Notes: generated by a model not told the origin, from the sequence alone. Shown: positions 42,830 to 51,383, numbered from the stretch's first letter. The stretch is DNA of 64,000 bases from Rhodovastum sp963714255 (GCA_963714255.1 CAVQNU010000015.1:254138-318137), one strand, 5' to 3'. Translations and numbers: made by a program.

Positions 42830-43300
42830 ATGTCCACGCCACGAATCGATCCATGCAAACGCCGCCCCGGGCGCCCCCGCTTCGGTGCCGCCGGCTTCAC
42901 GCTGCTGGAAACCGTCGTCGTCGTCGTCGTGCTCGGCCTGATGCTGACCATTCTGGCCGGCTTCGTGCCGCGCCGGCCGGCCCGGCTGGAACTGGCCAAT
43001 GCCGCCGACACGGTTGCCGCCACGCTGCGGCTGGCCCGCGCGCGCGCCATCGCCTTCGGCCGCCCGGTCGTGGTGCAGGCCGGTCCCGGCGTTTTGGTGG
43101 TCGATGGCGTGGCCCGGCCATTGACCGGCGCGCCCGTGCTGGCCATGGCCGGCCCGCCCGCCATCCGCTTCGCGCCCGACGGCAGCGCCTCGGGCGGCGC
43201 CGTGCGTGTCACCGGCGCGGCGCAGGCGATGTTGGTGACCGTCGACTGGCTGACCGGCCGGGTCGCCATCGGCGATGTCCGGCGGGATGATGCCAGATGA
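42830..43300 (+). CDS. gspH: Type II secretion minor pseudopilin H
   Basis: A 156-residue pseudopilin. The type IV prepilin cleavage and methylation region is AAGFTLLETVVVVVVLGLML (cleavage after Gly 22, Phe +1, Glu +5), preceded by an unusually long basic leader of about 22 residues. The body, with LELANAADTVAATLRLARAR and AIAFGRPVVVQA, is the GspH pattern (H is recognised by the RARAxAxxxxxxV segment). It is placed in the pseudopilus tip with I, J and K. The stop overlaps the gspI start by four bases. The ATG at 42830 has a weak GGAAG site close to it. Confidence 0.88.
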   Translation: MSTPRIDPCKRRPGRPRFGAAGFTLLETVVVVVVLGLMLTILAGFVPRRPARLELANAADTVAATLRLARARAIAFGRPVVVQAGPGVLVVDGVARPLTGAPVLAMAGPPAIRFAPDGSASGGAVRVTGAAQAMLVTVDWLTGRVAIGDVRRDDAR

Positions 43301-43725
43301 GCCGGCCGGGGCGGGCGGGGGGGTTCACCCTGCTCGAAGTGCTGGTGGCCTTTGTCATCGCAGCCCTGGCGCTGGGGGTGCTGTATAGCGGCGGCATCGA
43401 GGGGCTGGCCGCCACCCGCCTCGCCAGCCGGCGCGACGAGGCGGTGTTGCGCGCCGCCGCCCGGCTGGAGGCGGCGTGCCACGGCGCACGGCTCGCCCCC
43501 GGTTTGCAAAGCGGCGACGACGGCAGCGGGTTTTCCTGGCGCACCCAGGTGCAGGTGGCCGACAGCGCCGTGCTCGCCCGCGGCAGCACCGACGACCCGC
43601 GCGCGAAGCTGCGCCTGACCCTGTTCAGCGTCGGCGTCACGATCTCCTGGCCGGGCGGGCTGCGTCCGCATGCGGTGTCGCTGGCCACGCGGTGCCTGGC
43701 GGCGGGGCGGGAAAAGCCCGGATGA
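43297..43725 (+). CDS. gspI: Type II secretion minor pseudopilin I
   Basis: A 142-residue pseudopilin with the processing site AGGFTLLEVLVAFVIAALAL (Glu +5 present). The conserved GspI pattern ATRLASRRDEAVLRAAARLE follows the N-terminal helix. It initiates the pseudopilus tip complex with J and K. The start overlaps gspH and its stop overlaps gspJ, each by four bases, indicating translational coupling. Confidence 0.9.
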   Translation: MSRPGRAGGFTLLEVLVAFVIAALALGVLYSGGIEGLAATRLASRRDEAVLRAAARLEAACHGARLAPGLQSGDDGSGFSWRTQVQVADSAVLARGSTDDPRAKLRLTLFSVGVTISWPGGLRPHAVSLATRCLAAGREKPG

Positions 43726-44396
43726 GGAATGGCTTCACCCTGATGGAAGTGCTGGCGGCGCTGGCCGTGCTCGGCCTGCTGCTGGCCGGCCTGGCGCAGG
43801 GCGTGCAGTTCGGCCTGCGCGCCTGGGACCTGCAGGCGCGTGATGTGGCGTGGCGCAACGACATCGAGGCGGCGGACCGCACCATCCGCTTGCTGATCCG
43901 GCGCGTCCGCTCGGGCGCGGAGGTGCGCGACCGCCCTGTCGTGGTTGGCGGCCCGCAGGGCTGCGAACTGGTCACCCTGCTGCCGCCGCATGCGACCGAC
44001 CCGGCCGGGCCGGTGGCGGCGCGCCTGGACGTCGATGCCGCCGGCCGGCTGGTGCTGCGCTGGCTGCCGATGCCGCACGCTGCCTGGACCGGCCCGCCGC
44101 CGCGGCCGCGCGAGGCGGTGCTGCTCAACCGCGTCGCGCGGGTGGAGTTTGCCTACTGGAAGGACCAACCCGGCGGCGGCGGTGCATGGCAGCGTGCCTG
44201 GAGCGAACCGGAGGCGCCGTCCCTGGTGCGGGTGCGCATCGTGTTCCCGCGCGGCGATGCCCGCCGCTGGCCCGATATCGTTGCGGCCCCCCGGCTCGAT
44301 CGCACGTCGTCACGGTTCCTTCTTTTTCCCGCCCGGGCTAATGTCAATATAGCCACCCGCACAACAGGCTCGGTTCACACGCTGCATGCTGGCTGA
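43722..44396 (+). CDS. gspJ: Type II secretion minor pseudopilin J
   Basis: A 224-residue pseudopilin from the ATG at 43722 (MRNGFTLMEVLAALAVLGLL; very short leader, Glu +5 present). The later part, DIEAADRTIRLLIRRVRSGA and VARVEFAYWKDQPGGGG, fits GspJ, where a W-rich strand follows a conserved glycine stretch. It overlaps gspI by four bases and runs 11 bases into gspL. The last 20 or so residues (NVNIATRTTGSVHT) look like an extension beyond the fold. Confidence 0.85.
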   Translation: MRNGFTLMEVLAALAVLGLLLAGLAQGVQFGLRAWDLQARDVAWRNDIEAADRTIRLLIRRVRSGAEVRDRPVVVGGPQGCELVTLLPPHATDPAGPVAARLDVDAAGRLVLRWLPMPHAAWTGPPPRPREAVLLNRVARVEFAYWKDQPGGGGAWQRAWSEPEAPSLVRVRIVFPRGDARRWPDIVAAPRLDRTSSRFLLFPARANVNIATRTTGSVHTLHAG

Positions 44397-45432
44397 ATTC
44401 TTCTCATGGTGGACCGGGCAGCTCGCCGATCTGGCGCGCTACGGGCTGCGCCCGCACGGCGAGGCGCTGATGCGGGCCTGGCAGCCGGATGCGTTGCTGG
44501 TGGTGCCGCTGGGCGAGCTTGCCGCCGGTGTCATTGCGGTGGACCTGCTGCAGTGCCGGCGCGGCGTGGCCACCCCGCTCGGGCGGTTCGCCCTGGACGG
44601 GGCGGCCCTCGACGGGCGGGCTCTGGCCGCGGCACGGCGCGGGCCGGTGGTGCTGTCGCTGGGCGCGCAGCCGGTGCTGGCGCGCGAGGTGGCGCTGCCG
44701 CTGGCGGCCGAGCAGGGGCTGCGCACCGCGCTGCGCGCCGAGATGGACCGGCTGACCCCCTTCCGCCCGGACGATGTGTTCTGGGACTGCCGGACGCTGC
44801 GGCGCGACCGCGCGCGGGGCGTTCTGCTGGTCGAGTTGGCGGTGGTGCCGAAAGCGCATGTGGCGCCGCTGTTGGCGGCATTGCGTCGCGCCGGGCTCGC
44901 GCCGGCGGCGCTCGAAGGGCCTTTGCCGGACGGAACCCTGCGCCGCATCCCGCTCGGCCAGGCCGACCCGGCGCGGGCGGCGCGGTCGCGGCGGCTGCTG
45001 TGGCTTGCCGGTAGCGCCTGCGCCGCACTGGGGCTGGCCGTGCTGGCGACGCCGCTGGTGCAACAGTCGCTCGCCTTGCAGGATGCCGAGGCGCAGATCG
45101 CCACCCTGCGTCCGCGCATGGCGGCGGTGGACGCGCTGCGCCGCCGGCTTGCCGGTGACGCCGGCGCGGCGGCGGCGGCGCGCGTCCATGCCGGCGACAC
45201 GCTGCAGGCGCTGGCCATGCTGACCGACCTGTTGCCCGACGACACCGCGCTCACCACGCTGTCCCTGCAGCACGGCAAGTTCCGGATTGAAGGCCAGTCG
45301 GCGGCGGCGACAAGGCTGATCGGCGCGTTGTCGGCCGAGCCGCATATTCGTAACCCGGGCTTCGCCGCCCCGGTGCTGCGCAGCGACGCGGGCGCCGATG
45401 TGTTCGCCATCGAGGCCGAATTCGCCCGGTGA
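44386..45432 (+). CDS. gspL: Type II secretion assembly protein L (PilM/PilN-like)
   Basis: A 348-residue inner-membrane protein. Residues about 40-190 are an actin-like cytoplasmic domain (LPLAAEQGLRTALRAEMDRL, then TPFRPDDVFWDCR). One membrane span at about 200-222 (LWLAGSACAALGLAVLATPL) precedes a PilN-like periplasmic domain (MLTDLLPDDTALTTLSLQHG, then EGQSAAATRLIGALS). GspL links GspE to GspM in the platform. Start at the ATG 44386, inside the gspJ end; the stop overlaps gspM by four bases. Confidence 0.85.
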   Translation: MLAEFFSWWTGQLADLARYGLRPHGEALMRAWQPDALLVVPLGELAAGVIAVDLLQCRRGVATPLGRFALDGAALDGRALAAARRGPVVLSLGAQPVLAREVALPLAAEQGLRTALRAEMDRLTPFRPDDVFWDCRTLRRDRARGVLLVELAVVPKAHVAPLLAALRRAGLAPAALEGPLPDGTLRRIPLGQADPARAARSRRLLWLAGSACAALGLAVLATPLVQQSLALQDAEAQIATLRPRMAAVDALRRRLAGDAGAAAAARVHAGDTLQALAMLTDLLPDDTALTTLSLQHGKFRIEGQSAAATRLIGALSAEPHIRNPGFAAPVLRSDAGADVFAIEAEFAR

Positions 45433-46055
45433 CCGTGCTGCCCGCCCTTGCTTTCCCCGCCCTCTCCTCCGGTGTGCGCGGCCGGCTGCTGGCGCTGGCG
45501 CTGGCGCTGCTCGCCGCCCTGCTGCTGTGGATCGGCATCGCGGCGCCGCTGCTCGGCTGGTTCGGCGAGCGCCAGGAGACGCTGCGGCGCCAGCAGGCGA
45601 TCGGCCGCCGCATGGCGGCTCTGGTGCAGACGCTGCCGGCGCTGCAGGCCGCGGCGGATGCCGCCGGCGCGCGCGGCGCCGGGCGGCGCGAGGCATTGCT
45701 GGACGGCGGCAGCGACGCGGTAGCCGCGGCGGCGCTGCAGCAGCAACTGGACGAAATGGCCAGCCGCGCCGGCCTGCGCATCGTCAGCGTCGAGGTGATG
45801 CCGCCCGAGGCGGCCGGCGCGTATCGCGCCATTGCGGTGCGGCTGAGCGTGATCGCCCCCTGGCCGGCGCTGGTCACGCTGCTGCAGGCGATCGCCACCG
45901 CCGAGGTGCCGATGCTGGTGGACAATTTGCAGCTGCGCACCCTGCCGCGGAACGCCGTGGACACCGATGCGCCGATCGACGTGACATTCAGCGTCATCGG
46001 CTACCGCGGCGGCCGCGCGCCGGACGGCGGCGAGCCGACGGTGGTGGCACCATGA
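45429..46055 (+). CDS. gspM: Type II secretion assembly protein M (GspMb type)
   Basis: A 208-residue protein starting at the GTG 45429 in a GTGA overlap with gspL. It has one N-terminal span (LLALALALLAALLLWIGIAA, about 20-40), a coiled region (FGERQETLRRQQAIGRRM) and a ferredoxin-like periplasmic domain (LRIVSVEVMPPEAAGAYRAI). This matches the GspMb form found in several alpha- and deltaproteobacteria. It pairs with GspL. The stop overlaps the next gene by four bases. Confidence 0.82.
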   Translation: MTVLPALAFPALSSGVRGRLLALALALLAALLLWIGIAAPLLGWFGERQETLRRQQAIGRRMAALVQTLPALQAAADAAGARGAGRREALLDGGSDAVAAAALQQQLDEMASRAGLRIVSVEVMPPEAAGAYRAIAVRLSVIAPWPALVTLLQAIATAEVPMLVDNLQLRTLPRNAVDTDAPIDVTFSVIGYRGGRAPDGGEPTVVAP

Positions 46056-46541
46056 CCCGTGCCACCGCGCTGCTGCTCTCGCTCGCCGCGGTGCTGTCGG
46101 CCGCGCTGGTGCTGGAAATGGTGGCCGGGCAGGACCCGGATGACGACCCGCCCACCCGCCTGGCGCCGCCGGCGGCCGCGGACGCCGCCACCGCGCCTGC
46201 GTCCGGCACCGAGGGCGCAGGCGACGACCTGGGCCGGCTGACGCGGACCATCCTCGCCCGCCCGTTGTTCAGCCCGAACCGGCGGCTGGCCTCCCATGCC
46301 AGCACGGCCGCCGGCGACCTGGTCTTCGAACTCGCTGCCGCGGCTGGCCGGCGTGGTGGTTGCACCCGGTGGCCGCCGGGCGATCTTCGCCCCGGCCGAG
46401 GGCCGCCCGTTGGTAGTGCCGGAGGGCGGGCACATCGGCCGCTACGTGGTGCGCGCCATCATGCCTGGACAGGTGACGCTGTCGGACGCCGAGCAGCAAC
46501 TCGTGGTCCGTCCCAGCCATGCCAAGGGGACTCCGCGGTGA
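46052..46541 (+). pseudogene. GspN/GspC-like protein with apparent frameshift
   Basis: Starts at the ATG 46052 (ATGA overlap with gspM): a membrane span (TALLLSLAAVLSAALVLEMV), then ILARPLFSPNRR, the usual entry to GspC/GspN periplasmic domains. Around 46320-46335 the sense moves to the next frame, where LPRLAGVVVAPGGRRAIFAP and GHIGRYVVRAIMPGQVTLS complete a homology-region-type domain and stop at 46541, overlapping the gspD GTG. Removing one G in the run gaactcgctgccg restores a protein of about 162 residues. Left as it is, the first half runs in frame into gspD. Either a sequencing error or recent inactivation. Confidence 0.65.
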
Positions 46542-48853
46542 GGCGCCATTGTCTAGCGTTGCTACCGTTGCTTGCCCTTCTGAGCGGCTGCAGCCTGCCG
46601 AAGCCGCCACCGCTTCAGCCCCTGCCGGCCACGGCGGAGAACCTCGCCCCGGCGGCGCCCACCACCGGCAGCATCGCCCCCCCGGCGGTGCTGCCTCGCC
46701 CCCTGACCAGTGCCGGCGCTGCCGCACCGGTTCCACCCGGCGCCGATCCCGGCGCGGGGGGCGGCAGTGGCGGCGGCGCCTATTCGCTCGACTTTGCCGA
46801 CACCGATGTGCGCGAGGCCGTCGCCCAGGTTCTCGGCGGCATGCTGAACCTGACCTACACGATCGACCCTGCGGTGCACGGCACGGTCACGCTGCACACC
46901 GCGCGGCCGCTGTCGCGTGCGCAGTTGCTGCCCACCCTGCAGGCGCTGCTGGCCGACGTGGGCGCGGCTTTGGTGCAGGGCAACGGGCTGACCCGCATCG
47001 TGCCGGCGGGGGCGGCGGGCGTCGCCGGAACCACCGTGGTGCCGCTGCGCTATGCCTCGGCCGAAGAGCTGGTCAAGGTGCTGCAGCCGCTCGCCGGCCC
47101 GACCGCGCGCATCGGCGCCGAGCCCTGGCGCAACGCGGTGGTGATTGCCGCCCCTCCGGGCCAGGTCGAGCCGCTGGTCGACCTGGTGCGCAGCTTCGAC
47201 GTGGACGAGCTGGCCGGCCGGTCCTATGCGGTGCTGCCGGTGACCTCGGGCAATGCGCGCGACTTTGCCGAAGCGCTGCGCGAGGCGTTGCGTGGCCGTG
47301 CCGGGGGGGCGCCGGTCCAGGTGGTGCCGCTGCCGCGCTTCGATGCGGTGCTGGTGGCCGCGTCCCAGCCCCGCTTCATCGCGGCGGCGACCCGCGTCTA
47401 CACGCTGCTCGACGCCGAACGCCGCCGCACGGTGCGCAGCTGGCACGTCCATTACCTGCAGAACAGCAATGCCGACGACATCGCCTATACGCTGCAGATG
47501 GCCTTCACCCCGAACAACGTCACCGCGCAGCCGGCCGCGCAGACCGGCGCCGGGCAGCGCCGCACCGCCGGCGCCTCGGGCCAGTCCGGCGGCGGCCTGG
47601 GCGGGTTGGGCGGTTCCGGCGGCATCGGTGCCGCGGGCGGCATGGGGGGCGCGGGGGGTATCGGCGGTGCCGGCGGCATGGGCGGCGCGGGCGGCCTGAG
47701 CCGCGGCGGCGGGCTGACCGGGCAAGGCGGCACCGCGTCGGGGAGCACCGGCGCCGATCAGCGGGCCGGCGCGACCACGACCGCCCCGCCGGCCGCCGGC
47801 AACCCGCTGCTGGGCGGGCTCGATCAAACCGCCGGCGCGGACAATCCCGACGCGCTGCGCATCCTCTCCAATCCGCAGAACAATGCGGTGCTGATCTATG
47901 CAACCACGCAGGAGGAGGAGTCGGTGCTCGGGATGCTGCGCAAGATCGACATCGCCCCCCTGCAGGTGCGCATCGACGCCACCATCGCCGAGGTGACGCT
48001 GAACGACCAGTTGCAATACGGCACCCAGTTCTTCTTCAAGGCCGGCGGCATCAACGGCATCCTCAACCTGCCCGCCAGCTCCACCCCGGTGACCGGCAAC
48101 CTGGCCTCCACCGCGCTCAGCACCAGCTTTCCCGGCTTCGTGCTCGGCGGCAACCAGGCCGGCGGCGGGCCGCTGGCGATCTCCGCGCTGCAGGCGGTCA
48201 CCACGGTGAACGTGCTATCCTCGCCGCAGATCATGGTGGTCGACAACCAGCCGGCGCGGCTGCAGGTCGGCGCCCTGGTGCCGTACCTGACATCGCAATC
48301 GCAAAGCACCCTGGTCGCCAACGCGACGGTGCTGAACTCGGTCAGCTACCAGCCGACCGGGGTGATCCTGGAAGTCACGCCGCGGATCAACGGCGGCGGG
48401 CTGGTGACGCTCGACATCGACCAGGAGGTGAGCGACGTCGACACCAGCGCGCCCACCACCTCGGGCATCACCAGCCCGCAGTTCCAGGAACGCAGCGTCA
48501 CCTCGCGGGTGGTGGTGCAGGACGGGCAGACCATCGGCCTGGCCGGGCTGATCCAGGATTCGGTCAGCCGCGGCAACCAGGGCATCCCCTGGCTCAAGGA
48601 TATCCCGCTGCTCGGCTTGCTCGGCGGGCAGCAGAACAACACCCGCACGCGCACCGAGCTGCTGGTGCTGATTACGCCGCACGTCATCCACGACCAGCGC
48701 GAGGCGCGGGCGCTGACCGAGGATATGCGCGAGGCGCTGCACGACGCGGCCGCCATGCCGGCGGCGCTGCAGGCGCTGCCGGCGTCGGGCTCCAGTGATC
48801 CGGGGGCCGGTGTGCGCGAGCGCGTCCGGGGGTGGGTTGCGCCGGACCAGTGA
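46538..48853 (+). CDS. gspD: Type II secretion outer-membrane secretin
   Basis: A 771-residue secretin. GTG at 46538 opens a lipoprotein signal (LLPLLALLSGC, Cys about 18), so it may be self-piloting. N-domains follow (YSLDFADTDVREAVAQVLGG, NAVVIAAPPGQVEPLVDLVR). A glycine-rich low-complexity insert lies at about 351-395. The secretin core has VLSSPQIMVVDNQPARLQVG, PRINGGGLVTLDIDQEVSDV and the family signature GIPWLKDIPLLGLLG at about 682-696. It forms the outer-membrane pore. The stop at 48853 is the first base pair or so of a 130-base palindrome, after which gspK follows. The gly-rich insert is made of GGxGGxGG units and may vary in length. Confidence 0.94.
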   Translation: MRRHCLALLPLLALLSGCSLPKPPPLQPLPATAENLAPAAPTTGSIAPPAVLPRPLTSAGAAAPVPPGADPGAGGGSGGGAYSLDFADTDVREAVAQVLGGMLNLTYTIDPAVHGTVTLHTARPLSRAQLLPTLQALLADVGAALVQGNGLTRIVPAGAAGVAGTTVVPLRYASAEELVKVLQPLAGPTARIGAEPWRNAVVIAAPPGQVEPLVDLVRSFDVDELAGRSYAVLPVTSGNARDFAEALREALRGRAGGAPVQVVPLPRFDAVLVAASQPRFIAAATRVYTLLDAERRRTVRSWHVHYLQNSNADDIAYTLQMAFTPNNVTAQPAAQTGAGQRRTAGASGQSGGGLGGLGGSGGIGAAGGMGGAGGIGGAGGMGGAGGLSRGGGLTGQGGTASGSTGADQRAGATTTAPPAAGNPLLGGLDQTAGADNPDALRILSNPQNNAVLIYATTQEEESVLGMLRKIDIAPLQVRIDATIAEVTLNDQLQYGTQFFFKAGGINGILNLPASSTPVTGNLASTALSTSFPGFVLGGNQAGGGPLAISALQAVTTVNVLSSPQIMVVDNQPARLQVGALVPYLTSQSQSTLVANATVLNSVSYQPTGVILEVTPRINGGGLVTLDIDQEVSDVDTSAPTTSGITSPQFQERSVTSRVVVQDGQTIGLAGLIQDSVSRGNQGIPWLKDIPLLGLLGGQQNNTRTRTELLVLITPHVIHDQREARALTEDMREALHDAAAMPAALQALPASGSSDPGAGVRERVRGWVAPDQ

Positions 48854-49778
48854 AGGAAGGCCAGGGCTCTGCCCTGGACCCGCCAAGGGGCAGTGGCCCC
48901 TTGGAACCCATAACTTAAGGAATGGGTTCCAAGGGGCCACTGCCCCTTGGCGGGTCCAGGGCAGAGCCCTGGCCTTCCTTCCTTCCCCCGGCTTCGCCCT
49001 GCTAGTCGTCTTATGGACCATCGCCCTGCTCGCCCTGCTCATGTCCCACATCACCGCCGCCTCCCGCCAGGCGGTGTCGCTGAGCCTGTTGCTGGACGGC
49101 GCCGCCGAGGCCGAGGCGCTGGCCGACGGGCTGGTGGATGAGGCGATCTTCCGCCTGCTCGATCGGTCGCCGCGCGGCTGGAAGCCCGATGGTGTCTCCC
49201 GTTCGGTCAGGCTTGGCGGCGGCGTTGGTGAGGTGGTGGTGCTCGACCATGCCGGGCGGGTCAACCCGTCGCTGGCGAGTCCGCAACTGCTGGCCGCCTT
49301 GTTGCGCCGCGACGGCATGGAAGAGCGGCGCGCCGCAACCCTGGCCGCCGCCATCGTGGCCTGGCATACGCTCAGCGACGCCGCCACCAGCGAGGCGAAG
49401 ACCACCGCCTACCACGCCGCCGGCCTGCCCTATACCCCACCGAACGAGGCGTTCCGCAGCCCCGAGGAGCTCGGTCTGGTGCTGGGCATGACGCAAGATG
49501 TGCTGGCGCGGCTGTTGCCGCATCTGTCCGTCTGGACGCGTGGACGGATCAACCTCGCACGCGCCGACCCGGTGGTCGCGCAGGCGGTGCAGGAGACCGC
49601 GGGCGACGACATCAATCAACTCCAGCAGCTGCCGGAGGGGGAAGCGGCGCCGCTGGTGGCGGAGATCGTTGCCCGCGTGCGGGTGCGCGAGGCACAGGCA
49701 GTACGGCGGGCGGTGGTGTTCTTCTCGGTCGGCGACGACGAGGCGTCGCATCCCTGGCACATTCTGGCCTGGAACTGA
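48837..49778 (+). CDS. gspK: Type II secretion minor pseudopilin K, start region displaced by a repeat
   Basis: GspK caps the pseudopilus. The recognisable protein begins PGFALLVVLWTIALLALLMS at 48988, with Gly -1, Phe +1 and no Glu +5, which is normal for GspK. The body includes VDEAIFRLLDRSPRGW, VLDHAGRVNPSLASPQLLAA and GVPFTPPNE-like ends (YTPPNEAFRSPEELGLVLGM). No ATG in frame lies upstream of the membrane segment: the 130-base palindromic repeat occupies 48852-48981. In-frame starts are TTG 48837, GTG 48810 or GTG 48795, all inside the gspD end, and translation would read through the repeat to make a leader of about 50 residues. Prepilin peptidase would remove that leader, so the protein could still work. 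Confidence 0.85.
   Translation: MRRTSEGRPGLCPGPAKGQWPLGTHNLRNGFQGATAPWRVQGRALAFLPSPGFALLVVLWTIALLALLMSHITAASRQAVSLSLLLDGAAEAEALADGLVDEAIFRLLDRSPRGWKPDGVSRSVRLGGGVGEVVVLDHAGRVNPSLASPQLLAALLRRDGMEERRAATLAAAIVAWHTLSDAATSEAKTTAYHAAGLPYTPPNEAFRSPEELGLVLGMTQDVLARLLPHLSVWTRGRINLARADPVVAQAVQETAGDDINQLQQLPEGEAAPLVAEIVARVRVREAQAVRRAVVFFSVGDDEASHPWHILAWN
48852..48981. repeat. Dispersed palindromic repeat, copy 8 (130-base palindrome)
   Basis: Two perfect 59-base arms (48852-48910 and 48923-48981) around a 12-base centre that itself contains CTTAAG. The arms carry AAGGAAGG, CCAGGGCTCTGCCCTGG and CCAAGGGGC/GCCCCTTGG modules. It is the most complete copy and sits inside an operon between gspD and gspK. 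Confidence 0.95.
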
Positions 49779-49785
49779 GCCCGCC

Positions 49786-50535
49786 ATGGACCTGACCGGC
49801 TGCGCGCCGCTGCTGGTCGCGCCCGCGGTGGGAAGCTGCCTCGGCGTGCTGATCCGGCGCCTGCCGCGCGGCGCGCCGGTGGCAGTGGCGCGCTCGTGCT
49901 GCGAGGCGTGCGGCACCGCGCTGGGGCCGCTCGACCTGGTGCCGCTGCTGTCCTGGCTGTGGCTGCGCGGGCGTTGCCGTTACTGCCGCGCACCGATCGG
50001 CGCGTTCCATGTCTGGATCGAACTGGCGGCGACCGGCGTCGCCGCCTGGGCGGTCGCGGCCGCCGGCGACGATCCGCAGCTTGCGTGGCTGAGCTGCGGG
50101 CTGGGCTGGACCTTGCTCGCGCTGGCGTGGATCGACCTCGACTGCCTGATCCTGCCGGATGTGCTGACCTTGCCGCTTTTGCTCGGCGGCCTGGCGGCGA
50201 CCTGGCTGACCGATCCGGCGGCGCTGGGTGACGCCGCCCTCGGCGCGGCGCTCGGCTGGCTCGTGTTCGCCGCGGTGGCCGCGGGCTACCGCCTGCTGCG
50301 GGGCCGCGAGGGCCTGGGCGGGGGCGACGCCAAGCTGCTGGCGGCGGGCGGCGCCTGGCTGGGCTGGCAGGCGCTGCCGGAGGTGATGCTGCTGGCCGCC
50401 GTCGCCGCCCTCGGCGTTGCCGGCACGTGGCAGGTGCTGCACGGCCGTGCGCGCGGCGGCATGAAGCTGGCGTTCGGTCCCTGGCTCGCGCTGGCGATCT
50501 GGCTGGTGTGGCTCTACGGCGGCGTGCCCGGCTGA
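49786..50535 (+). CDS. gspO: Prepilin peptidase
   Basis: A 249-residue inner-membrane aspartyl protease that cleaves pseudopilin leaders after Gly and usually methylates Phe +1. It has the N-terminal cytoplasmic zinc pairs CEAC and CRYC (about 40-70), then about seven membrane helices. The two catalytic aspartates fit AWIDLDCLILPD and GLGGGDAKLLAAGGAWLGW. The ATG at 49786 follows gspK by seven bases. It would process GspG, H, I, J and K of this locus. No signs of damage. Confidence 0.93.
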   Translation: MDLTGCAPLLVAPAVGSCLGVLIRRLPRGAPVAVARSCCEACGTALGPLDLVPLLSWLWLRGRCRYCRAPIGAFHVWIELAATGVAAWAVAAAGDDPQLAWLSCGLGWTLLALAWIDLDCLILPDVLTLPLLLGGLAATWLTDPAALGDAALGAALGWLVFAAVAAGYRLLRGREGLGGGDAKLLAAGGAWLGWQALPEVMLLAAVAALGVAGTWQVLHGRARGGMKLAFGPWLALAIWLVWLYGGVPG

Positions 50536-50539
50536 GCGT

Positions 50540-50953
50540 TCACCGTTGCCGGCCGGCGACGAACAGCGCCGTCGCGGCCTGCAGCACGCGCAGCCGGTAG
50601 GCCTGGTGCAGTGCGGGCGTGTGGGAATGGTAATCGCCCACCGCGGTCATCAGGTCGCCATGCGCTTCATCGAGGTAGGTGCGCAGGATCGCCCCGGCGG
50701 CGGCGACGTTGAAGCATCCGTCGTCGATCAGCCGCGCCCGCACCGTGGCCGGCGCCAGCCCGGTGAAGGCGGCGAGCGGCTGAATCCAGCGCGTATTGAT
50801 CTGCATCACCCCGAGGTCTTCCGACCCGTCGGTGTTGCCGCTGACGGTGCCGATGGCGCCGCCCTCGACGCGCTGGATCGACGGCAGCACGCGCGGCGGC
50901 AGGTGGTAGTACGACGCGGTGGCGACCATGCAGGCGAGCAGCGGGATCGGCAT
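50540..50953 (-). CDS. Small lytic transglycosylase (SLT domain)
   Basis: A 137-residue protein with an SLT/lysozyme-like fold: MPIPLLACMVATASYYHLPP, the catalytic glutamate in SIQRVEGGAIG (about 30), then DLGVMQINTRWIQPLA and VGDYHSHTPALHQAYRLRV. Such enzymes open peptidoglycan so that secretion machines can cross it (VirB1-type). The N-terminus is hydrophobic but not a clear signal peptide. It begins one base past the gspG stop, on the same strand, so the two form a pair. It is convergent with gspO with four bases between stops. Its role is probably wall remodelling for the secretion system. Confidence 0.83.
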   Translation of the reverse strand: MPIPLLACMVATASYYHLPPRVLPSIQRVEGGAIGTVSGNTDGSEDLGVMQINTRWIQPLAAFTGLAPATVRARLIDDGCFNVAAAGAILRTYLDEAHGDLMTAVGDYHSHTPALHQAYRLRVLQAATALFVAGRQR

Positions 50954-50954
50954 C

Positions 50955-51383
50955 TCAGCGATTGCAGATCGTTTCGCTTGCCGCAGGTGTGCCGCCCGGC
51001 CCGTTCGAGCACAGGTCGTAGTCGTGGCCGCTGCGGCTGGACGGACTGCGGTACGTATAAGGATGGTTCCACGGATCGATCGGCACGTCGCCCTTCAGAT
51101 AGGGGCCGTTCCAGCTTCCGACACCGCTCGGCGCCGCGACCAGGGCTTTCAGCCCCTGGTCGGTGCTGGGATAGGCGCCAACGTCCAGCTTGTACATGTC
51201 CAGTACCGCGCCGATCCGTTCGATCGACTGCTTGGCCACCGACAGGCGCGCGCCGCCCAACTGGCGAAGTGCGGCGGGGGCAACCAAGCCGATCAGCAGG
51301 CCGAGGATGGCAATGACGACAAGAATTTCGAGCAGCGTGAAGCCGCCTTCATTGTAGGAACGGTCATTGGTGGCGAGGCGCAT
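50955..51383 (-). CDS. gspG: Type II secretion major pseudopilin G
   Basis: A 142-residue major pseudopilin from the ATG at 51383. The processing site is NEGGFTLLEILVVIAILGLL (Gly -1, Phe +1, Glu +5). The GspG signature follows: SVAKQSIERIGAVLDMYKLD, GAYPSTDQGLKALV, and DPWNHPYTYRSP with the calcium-site residues near the C-terminus, and SNGPGG. It builds the pseudopilus shaft. Unusually, it lies at the end of the locus on the opposite strand from E-F-H-I-J, paired with a lytic transglycosylase, instead of between F and H. Confidence 0.93.
   Translation of the reverse strand: MRLATNDRSYNEGGFTLLEILVVIAILGLLIGLVAPAALRQLGGARLSVAKQSIERIGAVLDMYKLDVGAYPSTDQGLKALVAAPSGVGSWNGPYLKGDVPIDPWNHPYTYRSPSSRSGHDYDLCSNGPGGTPAASETICNR

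Noticed and set aside
46052..48853. One continuous frame joining the GspN/C-like start to gspD
   Set aside because: The middle part is frameshifted junk (arginine/glycine-rich), while the true domain continues in another frame and gspD has its own GTG start and lipoprotein signal.
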